From assembly GCA_030272585.1 (NCBI GenBank), contig BSYQ01000006.1, positions 4,427,001 through 4,491,000 on the forward strand: a DNA stretch of 64,000 nt, given 5' to 3'. Below, one piece after another: positions 40,909 through 50,207 of this stretch (position 1 is its first letter; the number at the start of each line of letters is the position of its first letter). The DNA comes from Bryopsis sp. KO-2023. Lineage: Eukaryota; Chlorophyta; Ulvophyceae; Bryopsidales; Bryopsidaceae. Both the position numbers and the translations under genes were made by a program. The notes under the pieces are model-generated. The model saw nothing but the letters and a program-made list of their open reading frames with translations, did no database searches and was not told where the DNA came from.

Positions 40909-41868
40909 TCACGTCCACCCCCGAAGGATAGCTTCTTCCTTCGTAGGCTGGAGTCCGACCAGTTGGTGGTATGCCGCCACCCTTTCTGACGCGTTAACCA
41001 AGTGCTTCCACGGCTCCCAGGAATCGTGTTCGATCCCATAGCCGACCCAGCGAATCAGATATCTTCTCGTCACTTTTCGTCCGCGTTTTGTTTCCTTGTG
41101 ATCCAGCACCCTCTCGACTTCGTATTCGAGTTCCTCCTCGTTAATCACCGGTGCTGGCGGCTCTGGCTCAGGTCGTCGAAAGTCTGACGACTCCTTAAAT
41201 CTCCGCAATCTCACAATATGGAAAACGTCGTGAATTTTCCACGTCTCCGGTAACTTCAGCTTATACGCAACCTTTCCGACTCTTGCGACCACTTCAAACG
41301 GTCCCACGAAACGTGGTCCGAGCTTCGGCGAAATCCCGCTGCCAGCAAATGACAGATTCTGGGTCGTCAGCAAAACTCGTTCTCCAACCGCGAACTCTTC
41401 TTCACGTCGCGACTTGTCGGCATACTTCCGTTGCCTCTCCTGAGCTTGTTTCCACAGTTGTTTTGCCAAATCCAAGTCATTCTTCATGTTCGACAGGATG
41501 TCGTGCACGCCGCGAATCTCGCTCTTGACGCGTCGACCTCCGATAAGCGCCATCGGCACTAACGGGTGCTCCCCTGAGTTTAAGTAGAAGGGCGTGTGGC
41601 CCGTCGACATATGCTTTCCATTGTTGACGCGAATTCGGCGGCAGGTAGCCTCTCGTCCCAATCGCGTCGTCGAGCGTCGACATAGCATCTTAACGTCTCT
41701 TCCAGCACCCTGTTCATTCGTTCTGTTTGGCCGTCGGTCTGCGGATGAAACGCCGAGCTCATCTTCAGTGACGTCCCACTCAGCTCCATTAGTCGTCGCC
41801 AGAATGCCGAGACGAATCGACTGTCGCGGTCCGACACCAAACTCGTCGGCATCCCGTGGTGTCGCCAC
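40909..41868 (-). CDS. Element E integrase C-terminal region with chromodomain
   Basis: The open frame includes the integrase tail (FAVGERVLLTTQNL, KLGPRFVGPFEVVARVGKVA, WKIHDVFHIVRLRRF) and a chromodomain (YEVERVLDHKETKRG, RYLIRWVGYG, DSWEPWKHL). The chromodomain probably directs integration to particular chromatin, as in other chromoviruses. It overlaps the protease-integrase frame. Confidence 0.8.
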   Translation of the reverse strand: MATPRDADEFGVGPRQSIRLGILATTNGAEWDVTEDELGVSSADRRPNRTNEQGAGRDVKMLCRRSTTRLGREATCRRIRVNNGKHMSTGHTPFYLNSGEHPLVPMALIGGRRVKSEIRGVHDILSNMKNDLDLAKQLWKQAQERQRKYADKSRREEEFAVGERVLLTTQNLSFAGSGISPKLGPRFVGPFEVVARVGKVAYKLKLPETWKIHDVFHIVRLRRFKESSDFRRPEPEPPAPVINEEELEYEVERVLDHKETKRGRKVTRRYLIRWVGYGIEHDSWEPWKHLVNASERVAAYHQLVGLQPTKEEAILRGWT

Positions 41869-44075
41869 ACCTCCCTGAAGAATATGTCGGCCAAATCTTT
41901 GGCAGACGCGCTCGTCGACGTCGGTATGAAGTGCGTCATTTTGCTCAGCCGGTCGACGAACACCACAATCGCCGAATGTCCTCGTTCCGTTTCTGGAAGC
42001 TGCACGATCAAGTCGAGACTGACCGACTCCCAGCGTCGTTCCGGTATCGAGAGCGGCTGCAGCTTCCCAGCTGGAAGCTTCGCTTCTGCCTTAGATTTCT
42101 GACATTTTGGACAGGTCCTACAATATTCAGCCACATCCTTATCCAATCTTTTCCAGTAAAAGTATCTCTTGATGAGATCAAGAGTCCTCTCTCTGCCCTT
42201 GTGGCCTGCAGTAGCTGAGTCATGTGCCTCTTTCAAGACATCATGTCTGATGGATGTGGGGATGACTAATTGTCCAGTTTTCTTCATGAGAGTTCCTTCC
42301 TGTAACTTGAATTGCTTGATGACATTTGCATCCTGTTTCTCCAGTAGTTCCTTGATGTTGATGCAATATCCATCCTTTCCTTGCTCAGTTCTGATCTTTT
42401 CTCTTGGTATCTTCACTTGTTCCACTTGACTTCTTGTCAACACATTCAGGGATGGGGCTCCTCCATCCCTTGTTTGATTCTGTGCCATGTTTGCCTCCAT
42501 TTGTTTCTCCTTTATTCGATTTGCCTTAGCTTGGTTAGGAGTCTCAACGTTCGTGACAGAATCGGCTTGAGTTCCACTTGGTCCATCAATTCTGTCCCCT
42601 AGTTTATTCGTTGATCTAGTGTGGTCTGTGTTCGATTCCTTCCTTTGGTTCACTTTCTCAGTCCTTCCCGATTTCCCGATTTCTGTGTTCAGTTCCGTTT
42701 CCAGTTCTGTAGCTTCCTTTTTGTGAGTTGCAGTTCCTTTCGACTTGTCTTGTCTTTCAGCAATCGACTTCTCATTCAGCAGTTCAGCCATTCTCAATTC
42801 TCCTCCAGTTCTTATGCCTCCACATTCCTCCGAATTTCTCCACTCCATGAAATCCTCCGAATCATCATTATCTCCGACATCATGAATCCACAGCGAGAAC
42901 ACCTCATCGCGACCTCTGCGCATGATCTTCGACATTTGTTTCGCCGAAATCAGATTCAAATTCCGCGCACTGTGGCCACCTCCAGCATCATCGCCGTAGT
43001 ACCCCTGTAACTCCAAATCCCTTTTTCCAGGACGACAGATTTTTAGCTTGTGTGATACCCAGTCGATCTTAGGGTTCACATCTGATAACCAACTCTTTCC
43101 AAAAATGACATCATGTACCAATTCAGCCAAAACCAAAAATTTTCTTCGCACTCTGTATGGTCCAAAACGAATTGTCGTCGTGCATGATCCAACGACATTC
43201 GCGACTGAATCATCGGCCAATGTCACAGGTCGATGCTTTTCGAATGCATCGATGTTTAATCCCAACCGTTTTACCAACCGTTCTGATATGAATTCCGTCG
43301 ACGCTCCGCTATCGACCAGAACTCGTACTGCTGCATGGCCCAGCGAGCCGTGTAATTTCAGCAGGGATGTCTTGGATCCCACTCCGGTCACCCTTAGATC
43401 CACCGCTGTCGGCTCCTTTCCGTCACACGATGCTCCTGCGCTCTGCGATGCTTCATCCTCGCCATCGCTTCCCTTGAAATCCTTCCCTGGATCTCTCGAA
43501 ATCCCTTCCGATTCCGACTGATGATCACCAGCCTGATGCACGCCAACTGGCTCCTGAGGCATCGTGGCGCATGGACTCGCCTTCGCCTTGGTCTGCCCCT
43601 CAGGTCGATCATCGAGCGCACCCGCATTCGTGGACGCCGCATCGTCCTCTGCATGCTCGACATGCATTTTCCCTGACCTGACGCCTGTGACGTCCGTCAC
43701 ACCATTGTCACTCTCCGTTCCAGAGCTCGCGCTTTTATTCTCTGACCGTTCTGACTGGTGTAACTTCCTCGTCTGGCGTCTGCCAGTTCTACGAGAAGCT
43801 CGTCCCACCGTCGTTTGTTGATCTCTGCGTTTCACACCTTTCGCAGCATCTGTCAGACGTCGCGACTCTTTCACGATCTCGCTCAACTGTTCCAATAACG
43901 TTTTCTGCCCTTTAAGGAGTTCGTTCATGTTCTTTTCAACCGTTCCAACACGGTGTTTCAAACCTCTGCATCGACCATCGCCGTTCGACGGTTTCTGGCG
44001 GTCGTTGCGTCTGTTTCGATCGAACTTCTCTTCCTCGTATTGTTTCACTTTATGTCCGAGGTTTCTGTTAGCCAT
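41580..44075 (-). CDS. Element E protease-integrase protein
   Basis: The open frame is 831 residues. The N-terminal 240 residues are basic, then Ser/Asp/Glu-rich, with a short coiled coil (VEKNMNELLKGQKTLLEQL) and no capsid or zinc knuckle. An aspartic protease follows (VRVLVDSGASTEFISERLV, VTLADDSV, DVIFGKSWLSDVNPKIDW). A Lys/Glu/Thr-rich linker of about 150 residues stands where reverse transcriptase and RNase H normally lie. Then come the integrase HHCC region (HKGRERTLDLIKRYFYW, CRTCPKCQKSK) and core (SLDLIVQLP, VSDRDSRFVSAFW, SSAFHPQTDGQTERMNR). The direct protease-to-integrase order is unusual. Confidence 0.82.
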   Translation of the reverse strand: MANRNLGHKVKQYEEEKFDRNRRNDRQKPSNGDGRCRGLKHRVGTVEKNMNELLKGQKTLLEQLSEIVKESRRLTDAAKGVKRRDQQTTVGRASRRTGRRQTRKLHQSERSENKSASSGTESDNGVTDVTGVRSGKMHVEHAEDDAASTNAGALDDRPEGQTKAKASPCATMPQEPVGVHQAGDHQSESEGISRDPGKDFKGSDGEDEASQSAGASCDGKEPTAVDLRVTGVGSKTSLLKLHGSLGHAAVRVLVDSGASTEFISERLVKRLGLNIDAFEKHRPVTLADDSVANVVGSCTTTIRFGPYRVRRKFLVLAELVHDVIFGKSWLSDVNPKIDWVSHKLKICRPGKRDLELQGYYGDDAGGGHSARNLNLISAKQMSKIMRRGRDEVFSLWIHDVGDNDDSEDFMEWRNSEECGGIRTGGELRMAELLNEKSIAERQDKSKGTATHKKEATELETELNTEIGKSGRTEKVNQRKESNTDHTRSTNKLGDRIDGPSGTQADSVTNVETPNQAKANRIKEKQMEANMAQNQTRDGGAPSLNVLTRSQVEQVKIPREKIRTEQGKDGYCINIKELLEKQDANVIKQFKLQEGTLMKKTGQLVIPTSIRHDVLKEAHDSATAGHKGRERTLDLIKRYFYWKRLDKDVAEYCRTCPKCQKSKAEAKLPAGKLQPLSIPERRWESVSLDLIVQLPETERGHSAIVVFVDRLSKMTHFIPTSTSASAKDLADIFFREVWRHHGMPTSLVSDRDSRFVSAFWRRLMELSGTSLKMSSAFHPQTDGQTERMNRVLEETLRCYVDARRRDWDERLPAAEFASTMESICRRATRPST

Positions 44076-44157
44076 GGTCCCAGTTTGTACAGTTGAGCGT
44101 GACGTCTCTCTGTGATTCCTCGTTCCTTATCCGATCGTTCCTCGTTGAGAGGTTAAA

Positions 44158-44169
44158 GCTCCGAAACCA
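44158..44169 (-). other. Primer-binding site of element E
   Basis: GCTCCGAAACCA on plus, one base from the 5' LTR at 44171. Confidence 0.85.
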
Positions 44170-44170
44170 T

Positions 44171-44383
44171 TGTAGAGGGTCACTTTGTTAACGAGAGGGA
44201 GTCAAGTCGTGTGGGAGGAGTGGTCGGAGTCACAAGCTCTATCGAGCGTCAATGTCTTACACAGGTCAAAAACACGGTCCTTGATACAATCCCAATAGTG
44301 CCCTTTATCCTAACTCTATGTCGGACACCGAGAAAGTCAACCTCGTGGCTCTAATTAGCCCGATAATAAGTAACCCGACTACA
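44171..44383 (-). repeat. Element E 5' LTR
   Basis: 213 bp, apparently identical to 39966-40178. Confidence 0.92.
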
Positions 44384-46718
44384 GATATGAAGACACTCGA
44401 GGATTTTTGGGCAATTCGGGTACCCCAGATTCCTCCCCCTCTAAAGGGTTCGGGACCTCCCGAACTATAACCAGAAAAGGACAAATCTCCTTATTACAGA
44501 GTTGTCTTCGAGCTTGGGCTATGCTCAACAAGGGATTGATCCGTGCATTAGGCGGACTAGGGGCACGCACAACCAAATTAGGTCGTATCGTGAGTCGGTT
44601 TCCCCGTGTAGCTAGAACCGAAGCACTACCAGTAGAAAAATTCATCAGTACTCGGTGATTGCATAACCACACATCCCCGAGGTACAAATCAAAATGCTTT
44701 GTAGTGATAACTTGACACTCGATTTTCATCCGCAAGCCTTGCAAACGCAAGTTAATCGAGGTTATCCCTACGATATCCAATGGAGTTCCATCGGCCATTT
44801 CGATTTTGGTACCTTGCTTACATCTATAACTAAGCCCTGTGCTTTCGCAGAAATGCTTAGAGATATAAGCGTAGCCAGCGGCGCCAGAATCTAACAGAAT
44901 CTGACCAGGGGAACCAGAAATCAAACCTTTGAACGACATTGACATTCTGAGATTACAATCCGCTCCTGGAATTGAGTTACCGGGTAACTCCGCTGTAGGT
45001 GGATCGTAATATATATCAACGGGCCAAAGAAGACCTGGTGCTTTACCGCTACTAAGAGCAAACAATTTTGCTCCTTTTCGATATTGTGCAATCAATCGCA
45101 TTTGATTGATTTCTTTTTGTCTAACTGCCATATTATGAGGGATTAATAGGCAGCAACTCGTAGTAGAAGGTGACTCTTTCTTGCAAGCAAAATAATGCTT
45201 TAAAAATTCATTCAAATTCTTTCGTCCAGCATCCATCCAAACATGGTGTCCCGCTACTGACGATGCAAGAAACTCTTGTCCAGTGCAAAACTTTTTACAA
45301 ATCGCAAATCTTTCATCATTAGTAGATGAGTCAAAAGTGAACTCTCTACTTGCATTCTGCAAACGATGAAGTTCCGATTTTAAAAGTTGCATTCCAGAGA
45401 TGCAATCGTTCTCCGGCACCTTCTCTTCTTTACTAGGCATAGGATCTTGGGCGTCCCCAATGGGATCGACGTCCAAATCATCCTCACCACATCGGATAGA
45501 GTCATCATTTCTGTCAACAGACATAACCTGGTCAGGGTCATTCTCCACAGAAATATCCGATTTGTTCTCGGGCTTCGTAATATCCGTATCCATCGGATCA
45601 AATATTACATCTTTCGGATCTGAGTTTTTCGATACCTCCTTTCGAGATAACCCAGATGCAAGAACTTCTATACTAGGAAGTTCTTTCCCGAAACAAGCGA
45701 GACTCTTCCGTACCTTTCCAGTATCACACACATGACCTGGAGAATAAGATGCTCCACATCTGAAACAAAGGTTCGCGGCCTTGCGCCGTTCCCACTCTTT
45801 CTGGGTAAGACCCGCAGGAAAAGATGTTTTACCAACTTTACTCTTACGAGTCTGTTGAGAACCACCACCAAATCTCGATGTAAAGCTCGGCATCATTCGG
45901 TTTTTCTTCCGATTAACCGGATACACCTTTCCTTTTTCCTCTTTTCGAGATCTCTTTGATCCAACGGTACTCTCCTCCTTTTCTTTGGCACCTTTTTCCA
46001 ATACTGGGTATCGCTCATCATGCGATACTCCTTTTGCCAATACATGGGTACGGAATTCCTCATATGAAGTCCATTCATGACCCGAAGTATCAGTGGCAAC
46101 CGCTTCCTTCAACACTCCATGGAGGTTGCGGTGTAAGAACCAAATTTTTGAAATACTATCAATTTTGGTCTTACGAAGAGTAAAATATGTGTCCATTTGG
46201 CGCACATATTCTCCAGTATTGCATCGCCGGTTAATGTGGTCTTTGAATGTGGACAGTTTTTGCGTCACCGCATATTCGGTGGCCAACTCACCAAAACTTC
46301 CATCATCCATAGCAACACACATTTCCTCCCAAGTCAGGTTTCCTCCAGAAATTTTCTCTTCCCCGACTCGAGCGATGAGGTGCTTGATTCCCTTGGGTCC
46401 CAAGAATGTTGGTTCAATCCGACCCCATTCTTCTCGAGGAACCCCCTCGGCAATCCAAAAGATCTCCAAAATGACCTTATGTTCTTTCCAAGGACATTGG
46501 CCATCAAATTTATCAGGTTTGGCCGTGGAAGACTTTTTACTTCCCGACCTTACAGAAGTACTACCTCTTCTGGTAGTCACTTCTCGTTCCCTCTCACGGT
46601 CATCGACCTCTTTACGGAACGCCTGATGTTCAGATTGCATTAAAGCAATCCGACTTTGGAGTTCTTCTACCGTTAAAGCGGTAATGTCCTCTTCACCAGA
46701 CCCTTCAGGTCTCGACAT
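44384..46718 (-). mobile_element. Element D Gag-protease part
   Basis: About 780 residues open from ATG at 46718. The N-terminal part has a short coiled coil (LTVEELQSRIALMQSEHQAF) and a Gag region (FGELATEYAVTQKLSTFKDH, YVRQMDTYFTLRKTKID). A zinc knuckle of the CFRCGASYSPGHVC type, an acidic linker and a protease (GQILLDSGAAGYAYISKHF, GTKIEMADGTPLDIVGI) follow. It stops where element E is inserted. Confidence 0.85.
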
Positions 46719-47921
46719 CTTAACGAAGGCTAGTGATTAACCTGCATCGCAGGAAAATCAATCTATTAGCAAGATTTCCCTCATGTATATTGGTTCTTAT
46801 CAAAGTACCAACTATACATTGACATGTGTGGATCAAATTTGTAGCTAACTACAAATTATCCTTGTGAAAATTGACCTTGTATTCAGTGAAAATCATTCAC
46901 TTTCGCAAATACAATCAATTTTCATTGAAGGCAACTCATTTTGCCTCATGCCAACTCAGGAAAATAATCGCTATTCATTCTCTCATTTTAGCGGATTATC
47001 TCTTCAATTCGATTTTATCGATCAACAATCATCTGTCTCCATTAGCGAATTACGACAAGTCCTATTCCTCTAGGCTCAAGAGAGCGTACCATACCATACG
47101 AACCACTAACAAAAGCCCTCAATTTTACACAGACCACTGCGCTAGCAAACCGATCCCGAAAGACCAGGGGTCTAGTGATTTCAAAGGGCAATAGTGGCTC
47201 TCCGTACAGCTAGGATAGGAGTGCCGAGTAACGCTCTTTAGACGTGAAAATTGCCGAATCGATTTAATCAAATATCCAAGATCAACCCTAATAAAACTCA
47301 AGAGAAATGAACTTCCTTCCTCTTACTTCCCTCATCTCCTTTTATTGACCAAATAAAAGGTCTCCTTTTGTTATACCGACTCAAGCTCCCCTAGCACTTG
47401 AGTCCTTATACTCGTTCCACCATCTAAGAGAGTACTCTTAGTGGCTTCTCGCGAGCATATGGTATAACAACCTCTCTACTCTTAGTATCTTCAGGTGTTA
47501 ACCCTGCCCATACAAAGTTAACCCCACCCTTTGGATAAAAGAGAAACTTTTATAGTTCAAAAACTATACTATCTTGAAGTCGCAACGTGTCGACGTTCAA
47601 AATGATTCTAAAACATCATTTCGATCGTCCAACACCTAGAACCCACACGGACGACCTCAAAACACTCAAATTCCGACGCGAAACTTTAAAACGTCATAAC
47701 TTTGCGCACACGCATCGGATTCACTCGCAACAAATTGCAACGGATGCATCTTGTTCCGTAGATGCTTTTAGACACCTTATATGTTCGATTCCGTGACGTA
47801 TACGGTCCGGAACGGGCCAAAACGTGTCGCTAATCGAACAGCTCCGATTTCCCTGCAGAAAATCCGCGCGCCGCAATAAGCAGTGCGACTCCACTTCCCA
47901 CACGATAGGATGCTTGCCAAA
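46719..47921 (-). other. Element D leader region
   Basis: About 1.2 kb between the Gag start and the PBS has no convincing open frame. It is A/T-rich near Gag and more GC-balanced near the PBS. Confidence 0.6.
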
Positions 47922-47933
47922 GCTCCGAAACCA
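47922..47933 (-). other. Primer-binding site of element D
   Basis: GCTCCGAAACCA on plus, three bases from the LTR start at 47937. Confidence 0.8.
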
Positions 47934-47936
47934 AGT

Positions 47937-48203
47937 TGTTAGACTTGGGGGTGCAAGTCTAAGAAGAGCTAAAAACTAAAACTTATGAGTCCATGACCTT
48001 GAAGCCCATTAATACCATGACCCCCAAGGATCCTAGCGTCCCCGCATGGTACCTAGGACAACCATCCTAGGTGGGCACCCGACATAGGTCTAGTCATCAT
48101 GACTAGACCTGACTCACATGTCCACGTCAGCATGACTATGCATGACTGTACATGATTGTACATGACTGGACCTGACTGGATGTAGCTCTTAACATCCCTA
48201 ACA
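47937..48203 (-). repeat. Element D 5' LTR
   Basis: A 267-bp segment begins TGTTAGACTTGG and ends ATCCCTAACA, a six-base inverted TGTTAG/CTAACA pair. Tandem CATGACTGTACATGA-like words occur at 48130-48170. The 3' partner LTR is absent from the window. Confidence 0.75.
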
Positions 48204-49112
48204 AACTCTGCTTAGCGGCAGTCCTTCTGAAGTACAATACAAGGGTGACATGGATCAGTGAGGGAAGTTTATCTATGGTTGAGCATCAGTTGGATCATCC
48301 CACTCCTCTGGATACGAAACAAAACGAGTGGGATGTGCCTATTTCAGACTTGGAAAAGGAATGTTTCGAAGGGGAAGGTGGATGTAAAAGTGCATTGGAT
48401 CAGACATGGGCTGAGACCCCTGTGCACAGGACAGGACAGAACAGACTGTCTGTGCTGTGCACAGGGTCAGACCTGTGCTGCACAGGTGCACAGACCTGTA
48501 CAGCACAGCACAGACAGGGTCTGTGCAACATCTGTGCAGTTCTGTGCAGAATCTGTGCCAAATCTGTGCAGATTCTGTGCAGTTCTGTGCAGATTCTGTG
48601 CAGATCTGTGCTGTGCTGTGCAGGTCTGCTCACCTGTGCAGCACAGGTCTGCTCACCTGTGCAGCACAGGTCTGCTCACCTGTGCAGCACAGGTCTGACC
48701 CTGTGCACAACACAGACAGTCTGTGCTGTTCTGGCCTGTGCAATTCCGCTGCACAGGACAGGACAGCACAGGGTGCACAGAACCTGCACAGAACCCTGTC
48801 CTGTGCGGTGCACAGGACAGGGGTCTGTCCTGTGCAGCCCATGACTGCATTGGATTATGGGACAGTTTCAGCACCATCACTTACCCACAGCTCATCAGCT
48901 CCCTCTGAGGTGAATCCTCCTACAGTTCTTGGCTCCTCCCCTCATGCACGATTACTTGGGTCATGCCTGGATACAGGCTGTTGCGCAGTTACACCAACTC
49001 TTCCTGCAATTTTGGAATGCACACCTGACTCATCAAAGGACATACATGGAGCAACAAGGTTAAAAGAGGACATTACTACACACCAGCCCCTGGTTCATGT
49101 GCTGGCATACTG
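48204..49112 (+). pseudogene. Unknown open frame interrupted by a hAT MITE
   Basis: From the LTR end at 48203 to 48400 the plus strand is open in one frame (VTWISEGSLSMVEHQLDH, WDVPISDLEKECFEGEGG). On the far side of the MITE, 48856-49112 is also open to a TGA (SAPSLTHSSSAPSEVNPP, LLGSCLDTGCCAVTP). Both parts have balanced composition and no known domain. It may be a host exon or part of an old retroelement; the sequence does not decide. Confidence 0.35.
48401..48847 (-). mobile_element. hAT-type MITE, CTGTGCA-word family, copy 2
   Basis: The ends are CAGACATGGGCTG and, inverted, CAGTCATGGGCTG, with the perfect 8-base direct repeat CATTGGAT at 48393-48400 and 48848-48855. The 447-bp interior consists of CTGTGCA/TGCACAG words, including three near-identical tandem units around GTCTGCTCACCTGTGCAGCA at 48606-48692 that explain why it is longer than copy 1. 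Relative to copy 1 it is inverted. Confidence 0.92.
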
Positions 49113-50207
49113 AAACGGATTTGTTTCCTGAGGCTGAATACTTCCAGCCGCCACTTAACCCGTTCTTCACACACGTTGGGAGACGACCAGAAGTTCTGTA
49201 AGAAAGGTCTGGGACACGAGAGTATACAACTGAATCTTATTTCAACAAGCTTGTTCTTTACAACGATCCCCAGCCTTTTATACTCTCAGCCCAGAGCTTC
49301 TAGAAAACTCCCAGCCCATCTCCTAACCTTACAAATACTAGCTATCATCTAGCTCTCCTCAAAACGTCTCTATCATTTCTCAGCTCAGCCCTTCTAGCCA
49401 GAGCTCCGACTAACCCTTTATAACCCTTGATAACCTCTAGACTAAGGACCCAGACTGAAGCTCCTTCCAGTCTGACTCCCGACTCTCTACCCAAACTCTC
49501 AACCATCTGAGACCTGACACTGAATATACTGAACCTGGTTCGAACTCTTTTCACTACGTTTCAGCCTCTCATTGAGCATCACGTAACTACCCCATTCCAG
49601 TCAGTCCGCGACTACCTGGAACTCTCAGACTGTAACCTCTGTTTTCCGCCTAGATCTTCGCCTACTAAGTCAGCCGTTTCACTCCTCCCCCCTTAGAGAG
49701 AGATCGCTGACCCAGCGATGTTCTGTACACTAAGTTCGTATTGCACGACTCACCAGAACTGCCAAGTTAACTAACTCGCTTATTCTGAGAATACCTCTGA
49801 TATAGCTGTAAGCAATATTCTCCGACGTTTTCCGTAACAACTTCCCGATTGCGACTTGAGCTGAATGTTGGTTTCTGCTTATGGTTACTTCTGCCGCTGT
49901 GACATCCCATCCCAGCCCGTTCACACATAAACCCAACCCTGTTCAATAGACTTCACAGCCCACACTGGAAATCACACAGTCTCAGCTCTAGTCAAACTGT
50001 AATTCTCACAAGTGTTTTTACACACTCAGTATGTTAATTGTTTTCCAGAAATTCCCTCTACCCTCACTTGATCCATTCACTGTTCTTTTCCTTTTTCTTC
50101 CAAAAACAAAATAAAATTCAAACACCCAATTACCAACAGAAAATCATATTTCACTCTTGATCCTATATTTTTTTTTTTTTTATATTCAACTCAGGCTTTT
50201 CTGAGTT
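49113..50207 (-). other. Probable 3' LTR region of element B
   Basis: The region lies downstream of the third ORF of element B. It has a TATA-type promoter sequence on the minus strand (GAGTATAAAAGGC, 49285-49273) and a purine-rich tract on minus near 50080-50105, as expected of a polypurine tract and U3/R. Exact LTR ends were not found, as the 5' copy lies outside the window. Confidence 0.45.
49273..49285 (-). promoter_or_regulatory. TATA box of a presumed LTR promoter
   Basis: GAGTATAAAAGGC on the minus strand lies within the presumed 3' LTR of element B. Confidence 0.5.

Larger units (their letters stand above)
39966..44383 (-). mobile_element. Element E: young Ty3-type element without visible RT
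   Basis: Two 213-bp LTRs (39966-40178 and 44171-44383) run TGTAGAGGG to CCCGACTACA and appear identical by eye. The 5-base duplication GATAT flanks the whole (39961-39965, 44384-44388). The PBS lies at 44158-44169, and the purine tract AGGTGGAGGGGAT (minus, 40190-40178) abuts the 3' LTR. Between them are only protease-integrase and integrase/chromodomain frames. No reverse transcriptase, RNase H or capsid domain is recognised in 4.4 kb. It looks whole as a non-autonomous element and young. Confidence 0.9.
38530..48203 (-). mobile_element. Element D: older Ty3/gypsy element, interrupted and truncated
   Basis: Minus-strand order: 5' LTR (48203-47937, ends TGTTAG/CTAACA), PBS (47933-47922), about 1.2 kb leader, Gag-protease (46718-44384), reverse transcriptase (39965-39201) and RNase H (38778 to about 38530). 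Element E is inserted between protease and RT, and a solo LTR between RT and RNase H. Integrase and the 3' LTR are missing. It must be older than both insertions. Confidence 0.85.
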
